Positions 7,680 to 19,000 of a DNA stretch of 64,000 bases are shown here, piece by piece. Below the pieces are notes generated by a model. The model worked only from the letters and a program-made list of their open reading frames with translations. It was not told where the DNA came from and made no database searches. Numbering within the stretch: position 1 is the first letter of the stretch; the number at the start of each line of letters is the position of its first letter. The DNA comes from Halotia wernerae (GTDB lineage Bacteria > Cyanobacteriota > Cyanobacteriia > Cyanobacteriales > Nostocaceae). The DNA is taken from positions 1 through 64,000 of the forward strand of contig JAYGHB010000014.1 in NCBI GenBank assembly GCA_034931985.1, in the 5' to 3' direction. The position numbers were made by a program, and so were the translations under genes.

Positions 7680-9365
7680 TTAGTTTTTATTTTCTCTAGA
7701 AATACTACTTACCGACACTGGGAAATACTGATTGTAGTAATCAGGAATTTGTAGCCCTTGAATTCTCAAACTTTGAATACGGTATAAAAATATTGCCCCA
7801 GTCATAATGTGAAGAGCAACATCAACTACCTGGCGATTATTAGCCTCAGATAGATAAGAACCTCTTACCCAGTCATTAAAACTACCTATGGCCGGGCCAC
7901 ACCAAATTTGATAATCAATTTCTCGACCTTTTTCACCAGAATTAGACCACCGGGAAGATAATCCGAGATACCAGCGGAAAATTAAAGCCATTTTCAGTTT
8001 AGAATTGTTAGTAGCTTTAATTAATTTATCGGGGTTGCGTTTTGACAAATAGTTAGCTGTTTCCTGCCATACAGCCTCTAGACTATTTCTGAAAATTTGT
8101 TTTTCTAACTTCTCTTTTTCTTGGCTAGGAATATCTTCAATTGAGTTATAGGTTTTGTATAAATCAAATAGTTTTTGTGCCCGCAAAGGAAAGAGAGTTC
8201 CTTTTTTTAGTACTTGAAGTTTCACACCCATTTCAAACATGTCTGCGGCTGGAGCCATCATCACATCAGCCATCTCGGCTTGAGCCAGTAATTGTTTAGT
8301 ATATGGAGAAGTTCCGGCTTCAATACAAGACTGATTAATTGAGCCAGTCATCACATAAGCAGCACCCATCATAAAAGCTGCTAAGGCTGATTGTGGTGTA
8401 GCAATTCCCCCTGCTACTCCTATTCTAATGGGTTGTTGATAATTATATTGTGCTTGAATTTCATCACGCAAAGCAATAATAGAAGGTAGCAAACAAACCA
8501 AAGGACGATTATCTGTATGTCCACCAGAATCAGCCTCGACGGTAATATCATCAGCCATTGGCACTTTAGCCGCTAGCTTGGCTTGCAACTGGGTAATTAG
8601 TCCTTTTTCAACAAGCTCTTTCAGGTATTTGTCGGGTGCTGGTTGCAGAAATTTACTAGCTACTTCTCGACGAGAAACTTTGGCAATGACTTTGTTTTTG
8701 ATTTCAATTTGATTGGCATCATTTAGGCTTAATCCAGCAACACGGTAATAAACAATGTTGGCAGTTAAGTCTAAAAATGCTGAAGCTTCTACAGTTCTAA
8801 CCTGATATTTTAAGTATAAATCCACAGCGCGGCGTTCAATTGCCATATCATTAGGACTGTGAATTAAATTAAATGTATAAGGGCCATGAGGTAAAGCTGA
8901 TTGAATGCGATTAATTGCGGCTTCTAAACGTTCTGGAGTTAAACCGCCAGCACCAAAAGAACTTAAAATCTTCTCTTTGCCTAAAGCAATCACCATTTCT
9001 TCAGAAGCGATACCGCCAGCCATTGCGCCAGTAGTGTATGCATATTTCACACCATGAAAAGAGAGAAAATTAGGATCTCCTAACTGTTGAATGCGGATAG
9101 GAGGAACAAATGTCAGCAATTCTACCTGTGCTGTTGTGCCATTTTCAGCAGAAGATAAATACCCCTCGTTTGTTACACCAATTTTTCCGGCAACTTTCAG
9201 GATGTAACAGGGTTTATCTAAAACTAGTAGTTTATTTTTAATAGCTGTCTGTTCAAAAGATATATCATCTAAAGACCCTTTCCAGATCAGATTTTGATTA
9301 TAGGTAGAAGTAGAAAAACTCAGACTATTGGCGTGTTTACTGAGTACCAAATCTATAGTTTGCAT
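7680..9365 (-). CDS. PfaD family enoyl reductase-like protein
   Basis: The 561-aa protein is of the PfaD family (2-nitropropane-dioxygenase-like FMN TIM barrel), the trans-acting enoyl reductase of polyunsaturated fatty acid synthases and related polyketide lines. Visible landmarks are GAMAGGIASEEMV, FNLIHSPND, ADSGGHTDNRPL, GVAGGIATPQSALAAFMMGAAYVMTGS and the C-terminal IWCGPAIGSFNDWVRGSYL, all typical of the family; length is normal. It reduces enoyl-ACP double bonds using NAD(P)H and FMN. It sits in the operon between the KS-like/AT gene and the acyltransferase, consistent with partly or fully reduced chain elongation. Assignment at family level is strong; the exact product is not known. 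Confidence 0.92.
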   Translation of the reverse strand: MQTIDLVLSKHANSLSFSTSTYNQNLIWKGSLDDISFEQTAIKNKLLVLDKPCYILKVAGKIGVTNEGYLSSAENGTTAQVELLTFVPPIRIQQLGDPNFLSFHGVKYAYTTGAMAGGIASEEMVIALGKEKILSSFGAGGLTPERLEAAINRIQSALPHGPYTFNLIHSPNDMAIERRAVDLYLKYQVRTVEASAFLDLTANIVYYRVAGLSLNDANQIEIKNKVIAKVSRREVASKFLQPAPDKYLKELVEKGLITQLQAKLAAKVPMADDITVEADSGGHTDNRPLVCLLPSIIALRDEIQAQYNYQQPIRIGVAGGIATPQSALAAFMMGAAYVMTGSINQSCIEAGTSPYTKQLLAQAEMADVMMAPAADMFEMGVKLQVLKKGTLFPLRAQKLFDLYKTYNSIEDIPSQEKEKLEKQIFRNSLEAVWQETANYLSKRNPDKLIKATNNSKLKMALIFRWYLGLSSRWSNSGEKGREIDYQIWCGPAIGSFNDWVRGSYLSEANNRQVVDVALHIMTGAIFLYRIQSLRIQGLQIPDYYNQYFPVSVSSISRENKN

Positions 9366-9420
9366 AGTGTTTTAGTTTGATAGACGGTAATTTTCACAAA
9401 TCAGATGGGATTGTCATAGC

Positions 9421-12400
9421 TTATTGATTAAGCAAATTGTGGACAGCAGACAATTGCAATAAAATGATTTCACTAAGTTGCTTACTAGATTCTTGTCTGG
9501 CTTTTAAGAAAGCAATGTGAGCTTTATTAACGCGGGAATTATTAGCAATCAGTTGATGATATTGAGACTTATTGAAGTCTGACAGGTTAATTGGATGATA
9601 AAAATAGTTAAAATCAGTGGTAGTATGAGGAATATTTTGAGGCATTTTATTTTGAATTACAGTTGGTTCAGTAGATTTTAAATTTTTACTATTTTCTAAA
9701 TAGTTTTTGGGAACATTGACTGATTTTTGAGAAGAATTAATAGTTTTAAATTCTTGCGAACTCAGCATAGTTTGTTGCTGTTGTTCAAATTGAGAATCAT
9801 GGCTAATTGTTTCAGATGGCTTTTGAAAAAGTTGACGATTTTCGTCACTCAAGATGGTAGCTGTAATTGATTTACCACCTAAAGTAATAGTTATGAGAAT
9901 TGTTGTATTTTGATTAATTGCTGCTTTTTCGAGACTATAAAGTGGCGATAAGTCCAAATCAACCCGATGGCTAACAAGTTTTGCTAAAGCTTTAACAATA
10001 GAAGTATGGTCATCCATACCTCTACGATTCAGGGAAACTGTAATGTGTTCTTTATTTTCCAGGATTTTATCAATCCATCGAGAACAAACACTACCAGCCC
10101 CAGCTTCAATAAATATTCTTGCCCCATCATCGTAGACACGATTAACTAGTCGTGGAAAATCTAATTGTTGAGATAAACCTGTAGCAATACTACGAGCAAC
10201 AGCACCATCATTAAGAGTAATAGGTTGATACTCAGCAGCAGAATAAAAGACAATATCTGGAATATTTTGAGTTGGTAAAGTGTTGAGTTTTACCAATTCT
10301 TCGTATTGCGATTGCATCGCTTCACAATGCATAACATGATCGAAGGGAGCCGAAAAAGCGTTGCAACCTAATGTGTTAATTAATCTCTGACAAGCTTTTT
10401 TTTCACCAGCAATTAAAACTTCTTCTGGGGTATTAATTTGAGTTAAATAGACACGATTCTCATGTTGAAGGTATTCTCTGACTTGGGATGGGCTGGTCAT
10501 CAGAATATAATTACCCCAAAAATTTTGCTCTGAAGCCGTAAATGTTTTTGGTAATCCCCAATATTCACGCACTGCATTTTTTGGCCCAGATAACTTATCT
10601 CCAAATAAAGGAGATGAGTTAAAGGTATTACTTCCGCCCTCAAAATTGCTCCAAACTCCTTGGGCAAGCATCATACTAGTTTCACCCAAGCTATAGCCAA
10701 ATACATATTTGGGTTTGACTTGAAAATCATCACGAATAATTGTAGTGATGATTCTGGTAAAAAACATTTCCGCTTCAAACATTGCTAAAGAATCATCTAG
10801 CAATCGCTTTTCGAGAGTTTCTAGTTGTCTGATGGAAAATTTATTCAAGCTTCTGGGAAAAACCAGCCTCTCAACATCAGCAGCACGTTTGTAAATACTT
10901 TTGACCATTGAGTCATTGTGGAGCCTGGGAAATAAGTGAAATAGATTGCGACCGATACCAACGTAAGAATTGACAGCTGCTGGATAAACGTAAGCGATCG
11001 CTCCGGTTTTACCTAGTGGATTTGCTGTAAAATAACTACCAACAGGCGTTTGCCAATCTTTACCTCTCTCAAAGGCAATATTGACACCTTTACGGGCAGA
11101 TTCGATTTCTTTGAGTAATTCTTTTTGGTTGCGTCCTGTAATTACTAGGGCGTACTTAGCTTGTGAATGTTGTTTGAAGGTAGCAAAGGTCTGGCTAGCA
11201 GTAATTGACAAATTAGAACTATTTTCAATAATTTTTTGGAGATGCTCCAAATCCTCTAGTAAATTGGAGCGCTCATCAGCTGCTACAGGAAGCAGATAAA
11301 AAGGCATCTGCTCTAAATACTTACTGCTATACTCTTGTTGCTCAAATTCTGACGACAAGATGACATGAGCATAAGTGCCATCACACCCAACACTATTAAC
11401 TGCGGCTACTCTGATTGTGCCATCTGTGCCGAAAAACCAAGGTCTGGATTCTGTGGGGACATAAAAAGGACTATCCTGCCAAATTTGGGGTGTTTTGACA
11501 CCAGACCAATTGGGTGTGCCAGGAATGTACTTGTGATAAAGACACAAAGCTGTTTTGATTAGGCTAGCCATTCCAGAGGCTACATGAGTATGGCCAATAT
11601 TGGCCTTAACACTGCCAATCGCACAATATAAATCATTGCCTACAGCAGGATAAGCTTGCACCAATCCGGTGATTTCGGCTTCGTCTTCCTGGGGAACGCC
11701 GCTACCGCATACTTCCAGATATTTCACCTGGGTAGGTTGAATCCCGGCTATTTGGAAAGCTTGGTTGCAGACTTCAGAAGTAGCAGAGACTTGCCCAAAA
11801 CTAACAGCATCAACAACTGCATAGATGCGATCGCTGTTTTCTTTTGCAGTATGATGACGCTTGAGAACGACTGCACCAGCACCTTCACCAACTATCCAAC
11901 CGTTGGCTTTTTGGTCATAACTCAAGGTATTAACACCAGTGTTAATTTTTGACGATTGGTTTCGTAATAAGACATTTTCCACCCCGCCGGCCAAATCGAC
12001 AGCACCAACAACAACTGCATCTGCTTCCCCAGAAATCAATAGCATTTGTGCCACTTCTAACGCCTTGAAGGCGGAAGTTTCTACCGCAGTCATGGTAAAT
12101 GCTGGCCCGGTGAAATTCCATAAAGAGGAAATCCGGCTCGCCATGATATTGCCGATGTAACTCAAATATTCACCTACATCTACTTGATGGTGAACACTAT
12201 CTTTAACGATGGTTTCCAATTGAGCGATTTTATCTACAGACAAGGCAATTTCTGCATTGTTCAAGCCATCTTTAATCTGCCAAGATAAATTCCATCTTTG
12301 CTGTAGCTGGTGGACAGATAACTCTGTCTCCGCAGCAATAATCACAGCGACATTTCCCCCTTTTGAAATATTGGCATCTTTCAGGGCGCGATCTACTATT

Positions 12401-12714
12401 TTTAGTAGTAATAATTGTTGCGGATTGAGCTTTTCTACTTCATTAGGCGGGATTTTGTAAGCTAAAGTATCAATATCAAAATCTGTGATGTAGGCTCCTA
12501 TTGGGGCTTTACCATCTGCTAACCCATATTGTTTGAGTAAGTCTTCTTGTTCTTCTATGCCATGCCATCTTTGAGGCGGTAAGGAAATAAAATGTTGTTT
12601 GCCATCATAAATACTACGTTCAAAAGCATCTAAGCCATTGCATTCACCAAAACAGGCATCCATGCCCACAATAGCAATTTTGTTAATGGTGTTATTTTCT
12701 TGTTCCAACATCAT
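9421..12714 (-). CDS. Polyketide/PUFA synthase subunit: KS-like (chain-length-factor type) plus acyltransferase
   Basis: The 1097-aa protein has a ketosynthase-like domain (about residues 12-450) followed by an acyltransferase domain (about 560-930), the PfaB/HglC-like arrangement. In the KS-like half the catalytic cysteine region DAACSSS is replaced by TAVETSA, giving Glu at about residue 212; one of the usual histidine regions is also altered (EVCGSGV instead of EAHGTGT), although ANIGHTH remains. It is therefore probably a chain-length-factor-type non-condensing partner. The acyltransferase nucleophile motif is GYSLGE (Ser about 674), intact except for the His-to-Tyr change. The last 130 residues are Gln/Ser/Asn-rich and look disordered. 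It likely pairs with the KS encoded immediately upstream. Confidence 0.88.
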   Translation of the reverse strand: MMLEQENNTINKIAIVGMDACFGECNGLDAFERSIYDGKQHFISLPPQRWHGIEEQEDLLKQYGLADGKAPIGAYITDFDIDTLAYKIPPNEVEKLNPQQLLLLKIVDRALKDANISKGGNVAVIIAAETELSVHQLQQRWNLSWQIKDGLNNAEIALSVDKIAQLETIVKDSVHHQVDVGEYLSYIGNIMASRISSLWNFTGPAFTMTAVETSAFKALEVAQMLLISGEADAVVVGAVDLAGGVENVLLRNQSSKINTGVNTLSYDQKANGWIVGEGAGAVVLKRHHTAKENSDRIYAVVDAVSFGQVSATSEVCNQAFQIAGIQPTQVKYLEVCGSGVPQEDEAEITGLVQAYPAVGNDLYCAIGSVKANIGHTHVASGMASLIKTALCLYHKYIPGTPNWSGVKTPQIWQDSPFYVPTESRPWFFGTDGTIRVAAVNSVGCDGTYAHVILSSEFEQQEYSSKYLEQMPFYLLPVAADERSNLLEDLEHLQKIIENSSNLSITASQTFATFKQHSQAKYALVITGRNQKELLKEIESARKGVNIAFERGKDWQTPVGSYFTANPLGKTGAIAYVYPAAVNSYVGIGRNLFHLFPRLHNDSMVKSIYKRAADVERLVFPRSLNKFSIRQLETLEKRLLDDSLAMFEAEMFFTRIITTIIRDDFQVKPKYVFGYSLGETSMMLAQGVWSNFEGGSNTFNSSPLFGDKLSGPKNAVREYWGLPKTFTASEQNFWGNYILMTSPSQVREYLQHENRVYLTQINTPEEVLIAGEKKACQRLINTLGCNAFSAPFDHVMHCEAMQSQYEELVKLNTLPTQNIPDIVFYSAAEYQPITLNDGAVARSIATGLSQQLDFPRLVNRVYDDGARIFIEAGAGSVCSRWIDKILENKEHITVSLNRRGMDDHTSIVKALAKLVSHRVDLDLSPLYSLEKAAINQNTTILITITLGGKSITATILSDENRQLFQKPSETISHDSQFEQQQQTMLSSQEFKTINSSQKSVNVPKNYLENSKNLKSTEPTVIQNKMPQNIPHTTTDFNYFYHPINLSDFNKSQYHQLIANNSRVNKAHIAFLKARQESSKQLSEIILLQLSAVHNLLNQ

Positions 12715-12768
12715 AAAAAGTATGAAGTGTGAAGTGTGAATGATAAAGTATGAATTATTTTTCAGTCT

Positions 12769-14133
12769 TTATACTTCATTCTGGGTTTGTTCTAGAATCA
12801 GATGAGAGTTAGTGCCACCAAAGCCAAAAGCACTTAAAGCTGCGTATTTATTTGTCCCATTGTTTGGCCAAGGCGTTTTAGTTGTCACAATGTTTTGAGG
12901 AAAAATGAGATTATTTTCAGAACCTAGAGGTTCAGTCACATTAATAGTTGGTGGAATCACACCATTAGACATACTAAAAATCGTTTTAGTCAAGCTCACC
13001 ATCCCCGCAGCAACGAGTAAGTGACCCACATTAGCTTTAGTCGAACCAATTAAAGGTGCTGCTTGCTGTTGACTAAAAAAGGTTTCTATCGAGTTAAATT
13101 CTGTGGTATCTCCCAGTAAAGTACCCGTAGCATGACACTCCATATAATCGATAGCTTGAGGAGAAAGTTGTGCTTCAGTATAGGCTCGCTCAAAAGCTAG
13201 GATTTGTCCTTGAGAATTAGGGCTAAGTAAGTGCTTTCCTTTACCATCGTTAGAAAGTCCATTACCACAGACGGTAGCTAAAATACGATCGCCATCTCTA
13301 ATGGCATCATTATATCTTTTTAGCACAACCATTCCACTACCTTCAGATGTAATTAGTCCTCGTGATTTCTGATCTAAAGGACTACTAATACCATCTTCTG
13401 GATATCCTTGAATACCAGAAAACAACATTCGTAAAAATAGCGGATCTGAACAACTAACTGCTCCTGCTAACATCAAATTAGCTTTACCCGATTGTAAGTA
13501 ATGAGATGCCAGTTTAATTGCATAAAATGATGATGAGCAGGCAGCATCTATACAGAAATGAGTACTAGATAAAGCTAGAGATTGAGCAATTAAGGCTGCC
13601 GGAAAGCCAGAAATCATCGCATTGTGTGGAGATACATCTGCTGATGTTGATAAGTCAGCCAAATGAAAGTTTTGATCTTGTAAAAGTTTTGCGATCGCAC
13701 CATTTATAGTTTCCTGATAAATTGGCTCAAATAATTTATTAGAAAACTTGGTAGGAAACGAAAGATTACCCAAAATTACACCACATTGGGAGAGAACATT
13801 ACTGTTACCCCAATAGCCACTATGCACAATCGCTTGTTTAGCAGTATACAATGACCATTTAAAGCTATTATCTAAGCTTTCTCCTAAATCTGCTGGTAAA
13901 TTGTATTCCCTGGCATCAAACTTAAAATTGCGGATGAATCCTCCCTTCAGGCAATAGATTATTTCCTGTTTCCCCTTATTTGGTTCATAAAATATTGTCG
14001 GATCTACACCCATTTCTGTAACAGTTAAATCTGATGTAGAGTCTTTTTGTTCAGTAACATTATGCCAAAATTGCTGAGGATTTTTAGCATCAGGAAAGAG
14101 ACATGATAATCCAATAATAGCTATTTTTTCCAT
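12769..14133 (-). CDS. Stand-alone beta-ketoacyl synthase (KS)
   Basis: This 454-aa protein is a single ketosynthase domain. The active-site cysteine lies in DAACSSS (about Cys197), and the two catalytic histidines in CHATGT and KANVGH. Decarboxylative condensation of extender units with the growing chain is the expected reaction. The first residues KIAIIGLSCLFPDA are typical of PKS and PUFA-synthase KS domains. Its stop is followed after 54 bases by the KS-like/AT gene, so the pair looks like the KS-CLF halves of a PfaC protein divided into two genes. Its start lies 3 bases after the KR-DH gene. Confidence 0.92.
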   Translation of the reverse strand: MEKIAIIGLSCLFPDAKNPQQFWHNVTEQKDSTSDLTVTEMGVDPTIFYEPNKGKQEIIYCLKGGFIRNFKFDAREYNLPADLGESLDNSFKWSLYTAKQAIVHSGYWGNSNVLSQCGVILGNLSFPTKFSNKLFEPIYQETINGAIAKLLQDQNFHLADLSTSADVSPHNAMISGFPAALIAQSLALSSTHFCIDAACSSSFYAIKLASHYLQSGKANLMLAGAVSCSDPLFLRMLFSGIQGYPEDGISSPLDQKSRGLITSEGSGMVVLKRYNDAIRDGDRILATVCGNGLSNDGKGKHLLSPNSQGQILAFERAYTEAQLSPQAIDYMECHATGTLLGDTTEFNSIETFFSQQQAAPLIGSTKANVGHLLVAAGMVSLTKTIFSMSNGVIPPTINVTEPLGSENNLIFPQNIVTTKTPWPNNGTNKYAALSAFGFGGTNSHLILEQTQNEV

Positions 14134-14136
14134 CGC

Positions 14137-15873
14137 TTATATCCTCTGCTTTAGTAACTGCATAGGCAAAATAACTGCCTTAGCTCCTAAAATACGTGTG
14201 TAAATTTGTCCTTGCCGATTATGAATAATGAAATTAGCAGTTGCACTACTTTCTGTTTTCCCTTTGATTTCACAAGAAACGTAAAAAGGTTCGTTACATG
14301 GTGTCAATGCAAACTGCTCAGATAATGACAACTGTCCGGGCAAACAAGCCTTTTGATGAAAATGGCTCAACCAAATCCATAATGATTGAGTACTGAGGTC
14401 AGTTGTATAAGGATTATGCCAATCGACAGGAAATTGTCCTTGTTGCTGGGCTGTAATTTCTTGCCAAAGACATTCAACAGTTATTTGATCCGGACTAATA
14501 TTTAATACTCTGATAATTTGCTGAAAGGCTGAACCATGAAATAATGAATAATCTCCATTTTGATAAAAATCTTTACCAGTTATAGTGATTGTATGATCTT
14601 CTGTGAGATTTAGTGATTCATAAATAGGAATTTCTGGTATTTCTCGTACCAATTTTATCAAAGCGCAGAAATGATAATAGACTTTTCCTTCGCAATTCTT
14701 AGCTAATATTTTAGCTTGTATTTCGATAGATTCAGAATTGTTTTTAGCAACTTCTTGCAATTCTAAAGTATGCTCATTAGTCAAAGTTTCATTAAAAATA
14801 ATTCCCTTTAATACCTTAAAATCGCTAGAACTAAAATATCTATAACCTGGATAAAGTTTTTCACAAGCATGAATCATCCAGGATAAGGCACAGGTAGCTG
14901 GTAATACTGGATAACCAGCAATAATGTGATCCTGCAAAAATGGATTTGCTGCCAATGTCATGCGGCGACGGATACTATATTTTCGTAGTTCCGAGTCTAA
15001 GGGTGCGGGTGGTGGCACAATAGGATTGCCAATGACAACTTGTGTAGTTTGATCATGGGTATATTTCACTTCATTAACTAGCATTTGTGTGCCAACTTCC
15101 ACCGGAATAACTTCAATTCCTCGTTCGGCAAAAGCTTTCTTGAGTTCTAATGTCACCATCCCACTATCCCATCCTCCCCAATTGATTGCCACTACATGAC
15201 ATTGAGGATAGTTTTGCTTAATTAAATGGGCTGATTTGTTGAGAATTTCATTAGCGATCGCATAATCTGATTGCCCAACATTACCGTAAAAACCTGCTAC
15301 TGAAGAAAACAAAACTAAATGTTGAATTTGATTGGGATTGATGCAAGATAAAATGTTTTCTAACCCCTGCACTTTGGCAGCATAAACTTTTTCAAAATCC
15401 TGTTCTGTTTTCTTTTCAATCAACTTATCAGCTAAATTCCCAGCACCATGAATAATTCCCGTAATCGGGCCTGTACGTTTTACAGCAGCAGCAAGTTTCT
15501 CTTGTAAAATCAACGTATCTGTGACATCGACACTAATATATTCAGCTTGTGCGCCTGTTTCTCGAATTGCTGCTAAAGTTTTTTTGATTTCGCGGCTAGA
15601 AGCAATTTGGTGATATATCTTTTGTACACTTAAGGGTGTAGGCTTCTCACCTTGAGCAAGCAGATTCTCCATGATACGTTTTTTTAATGCCGATTCTTCT
15701 AAACAATCATCAGCAAAATCTGGCTCAGTTTCTAAAACTTCTGAACGACCAAGGAGGATAAACTTACAAGGTTGGTGTTGTGCTAATTTGATGGTGCATT
15801 CAGCCGTAATTCCTTTTGCACCACCACTGACAAGAAAAACAGATGAGAGACTAAGCTGGGCTGTTTGTGTCAT
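14137..15873 (-). CDS. Polyketide synthase subunit: ketoreductase catalytic half plus dehydratase
   Basis: About 578 aa from the ATG at 15873 (TTG at 15888 is possible). Residues 10-275 form an NADPH-binding KR domain: SGGAKGIT glycine motif, then FSSVAGFYG and the catalytic QSDYAIANE (Tyr about 202). The second part is a hot-dog dehydratase with HxxxGxxxxP seen as DHIIAGYPVLP (His about 315) and later FHGSAFQ. The KR structural subdomain that normally precedes the catalytic half is missing here and is found instead at the C terminus of the preceding gene's product. The two proteins together would make a complete PfaA-like KR. Reaction: reduction of beta-ketoacyl-ACP and dehydration. Confidence 0.88.
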   Translation of the reverse strand: MTQTAQLSLSSVFLVSGGAKGITAECTIKLAQHQPCKFILLGRSEVLETEPDFADDCLEESALKKRIMENLLAQGEKPTPLSVQKIYHQIASSREIKKTLAAIRETGAQAEYISVDVTDTLILQEKLAAAVKRTGPITGIIHGAGNLADKLIEKKTEQDFEKVYAAKVQGLENILSCINPNQIQHLVLFSSVAGFYGNVGQSDYAIANEILNKSAHLIKQNYPQCHVVAINWGGWDSGMVTLELKKAFAERGIEVIPVEVGTQMLVNEVKYTHDQTTQVVIGNPIVPPPAPLDSELRKYSIRRRMTLAANPFLQDHIIAGYPVLPATCALSWMIHACEKLYPGYRYFSSSDFKVLKGIIFNETLTNEHTLELQEVAKNNSESIEIQAKILAKNCEGKVYYHFCALIKLVREIPEIPIYESLNLTEDHTITITGKDFYQNGDYSLFHGSAFQQIIRVLNISPDQITVECLWQEITAQQQGQFPVDWHNPYTTDLSTQSLWIWLSHFHQKACLPGQLSLSEQFALTPCNEPFYVSCEIKGKTESSATANFIIHNRQGQIYTRILGAKAVILPMQLLKQRI

Positions 15874-16011
15874 AAGCTTCTGAAACAAGTAAGTCTGCGT
15901 AAATATTTATCGTTTGATTGACTCCGGGGTCTCTGCGTCCTCAGCGGTTCGCTTCAAATAGATCTCTTCAGGTAGATACTGCAAGAGGCGCAGAGAAAAA
16001 AGACGAAGTGA

Positions 16012-19000
16012 TTAACCTGCTTTAACATCAGTAATGAGAGTGACTCGTCCCTGTGAACCGTAAGCAACTTCACTAATATAAAGATTCGGGTCGTGAAGTT
16101 CAGCAATAATGTATGGTATTGACTGCTGAGCATCAAGAGTAGGACTCAAATCAATCGCACGAGTAAACACCTTAGGCCATTCCCATCTCAGACTCTTAGT
16201 CAATCCGAATAAACCAGCGCCAATCGCTCCAAAGTTGACTTGATGCTCTAACCCAAAGGCTCCATCAAGATGAACAACCGTACAGAAACAACTACGTCCA
16301 TAATGCGCCACCTCATTTAACGATTGTTTAAGATGTTTTGCCATCAAAAACACATGCTTGACGATCGCCTTTTCTGCTTTGAGATAAGAAATTTTACCAG
16401 AGTGATTTGCCGCAAATACAGGATGTAAATGGATGAAAGCACCAATCGTCCCAAAATTAGTAGCGATCGCTTGCAATTTTTGTTGCAGATGTTCTTCACT
16501 CAAATCTGTTAAAGTGACGTGAGGCATACCTTTGGGTAAAGGCGATTGTTGGGGAATCAGCGATTGAGGGAAACTTAAAACTACTACTTTCCAGCCTTGC
16601 TCTGTCAGGGAATGAGCCAATTTAGAAGTAGTGAGGGAACCATCATCTGTGATTAAGGCAATGTGTCCCTCTGGTAACGTGAAATCTAAACTATCCGGTG
16701 GTGGCAGATTTTTGAGTTTGACTGGAAGACGTTGAATATTGTGATTTACCTGATCTAATTGTTTGTCAAACTGAGGCTGAGAATTTTTTTTTTCATCCCC
16801 CGCTAACTGTTGAAGATACTCAACAATTTGACCAATGGTGCGAAGTTCTCCCAGTTCTTCGATGTTTGGCTTGGGTAAATCAGGGTATATCTCTTGCATC
16901 GCCCCTAAGATTTCTACCCGTTTGATGGAGTCAATCCCTAAATCTGCCTCCATATCCATGTCCAGTTCCAACATCTCTACTGGATAGCCTGTCTTATCAC
17001 TAGTGATGGCTAACAGAGTTTGACCAAAGTCTGGAGATTGGGGAGTGGAGATTGAGGGGTTGGGAGGCGGGGAAACAATTGCTTCCTTGCTCCCCGTTCC
17101 CGTAGCGTCTTTGTCAGCAGAAGTTTCTTTGCAGAGAAATCCTCCTGACAACTTCTGTTCTTGTTCCTTTTCAGTCTCTAATTCCTTAACAGTAGAAATT
17201 TTGACAACTTCTGGAGAGGGACTTTGTGGAGTCTGAGATTGCAGATACTCTACAACTTGACCAATAGTGCGTAGTTCTCCCAGTTCTTCCATATTCGACT
17301 GGGGGAAATTGGGGTATATATCTCGCAGCGCCCCTAAAATTTCTACCCGTTTGATGGAGTCAATCCCCAAATCTGCTTCCATATCCATGTCCATTTCCAG
17401 CATTTCTACTGGGTAGCCTGTCTTATCACTAACGATGTTGAGTAGAGTTTGGCTGAGGGTGGCTACATCAATGGCTACTGGTAGCGGTTCAACAATAGGC
17501 AGTTCAGAAGCAGACATTCCTCCTGCTTTGACTCGACTGAGTACTCGCGGCTCGACTGAGCGCTCGCCGAACGTCCGAGCGTCCTGCGCCCTTTCCTCCT
17601 GCTTATTCTGTTCAGGTATGGGTGCTAGCGTGGCAATCTTAATTTTACTTTCCTGAGGCTTAACAATATCTAAAACTGATTTTGCTTGATGATTTATGCC
17701 ATTACCATTACTAGAAGTTGCCTCAGCGTGACTCGTTACCGTAGCTGATGGAGTTGTCACCAGCACAGGGTTATTCTCTTGAGGTAATGGAGCCTCCGAA
17801 ATATCTTGATAATTGTCCAGTGGTATTAGACTGTATTGATTAGTATCGCCAGATAGCAGCTGGTCATACTGTTGCTGAAGCAATTGGAAGAAGTCGTGAG
17901 TATAGTCATGCTGATAGTTGAGATATTGCTCATGAATGCGGAGAGTTTCAGCTTGATGATCGTGAAACCGCATGATATTGCGCTCTGAACTGGAGAGTGC
18001 AATTTGCTGTGTTTGCGCCTGTTGTTCAGTAAATTTATGATTTCCCCACAACAAATGCTGTTGCTGCATCAAATGAAAGAAGGTTTTGGTATATTCGGTT
18101 TGATATTGCAAAGATTGTTCATGAACCTGCAAGATATCTCGTTGATGGCGATTAAACTCAATGAGGGTGTATTCTAAGCTATCTATAACTCTTTGGCTCA
18201 AAGGCAGTTCTGGACATGGCTGTGGAGGCTTGACATCAAGTCCGTTCGATTGACCATTATTCATAGATTTTGCTTGACCGTTGGCTGCTTTTTTCTCCGT
18301 CGTTTCAGGGGTATATTCAACAGCTGGTGCTGGCGTTAATTTGACTTGATCCCCATTTTGCAGCGCTCTTGTAAAGGACTGCTTTGTTTTTTCTGACACA
18401 TAGTTTGTGCTATCTAAACGGATATTCAAAACCTTATTTGTAGTCACTTCTGGTATTTTTGGCTCAGGTTGGTAGGGATCTATGTTTTGTAGAGGTAATC
18501 CAGCGACGCGTAACTGCATGAGCGCTGTTCGCAGAGTGCGATCGCTATCCTGGGAACTATTAATATTTAAAGCCACAGCTAAATGAGGGCGATCGCTAAG
18601 GATATCTTTAACCAAGTTAGTCAGAACGTTGCGTGGCCCAAATTCAATAAAGCAATAACCGCCTTCAGCATAAATATTTTCAATCTCCTGCTTAAACAGC
18701 ACTTGATTTCTCAGGTGTTCTTTGAGGATTTTTTGAATGACTTGCGGCTCACTGGGATAGCGCTTTCCTGTGATATTGGTATAGACAGAAATTTTTGGCT
18801 CTTTAAAAGTAACTTTTTCAATTGCTTTGGCAAAGGGTTGTTGTGCATGAGCCACCAAAGGGGTATGAAAGGCGGCTGAAACTCGTAGCAAAATGGTAGA
18901 AAACCCGATATCTCTCAGAGCATCCTGTACTTTCGCAATTTCAGCTTTCGTCCCTGCCAACACTACCTGATGATGAGAATTAAAGTTAGCAATAGTAACT

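Noticed and set aside
15874..16011. Possible frameshift joining the KS-AT-ACP gene with the KR-DH gene
   Set aside because: The spacer has stop codons and short repeat-like GC-rich sequence rather than coding sequence in another frame, so I treat them as separate genes.
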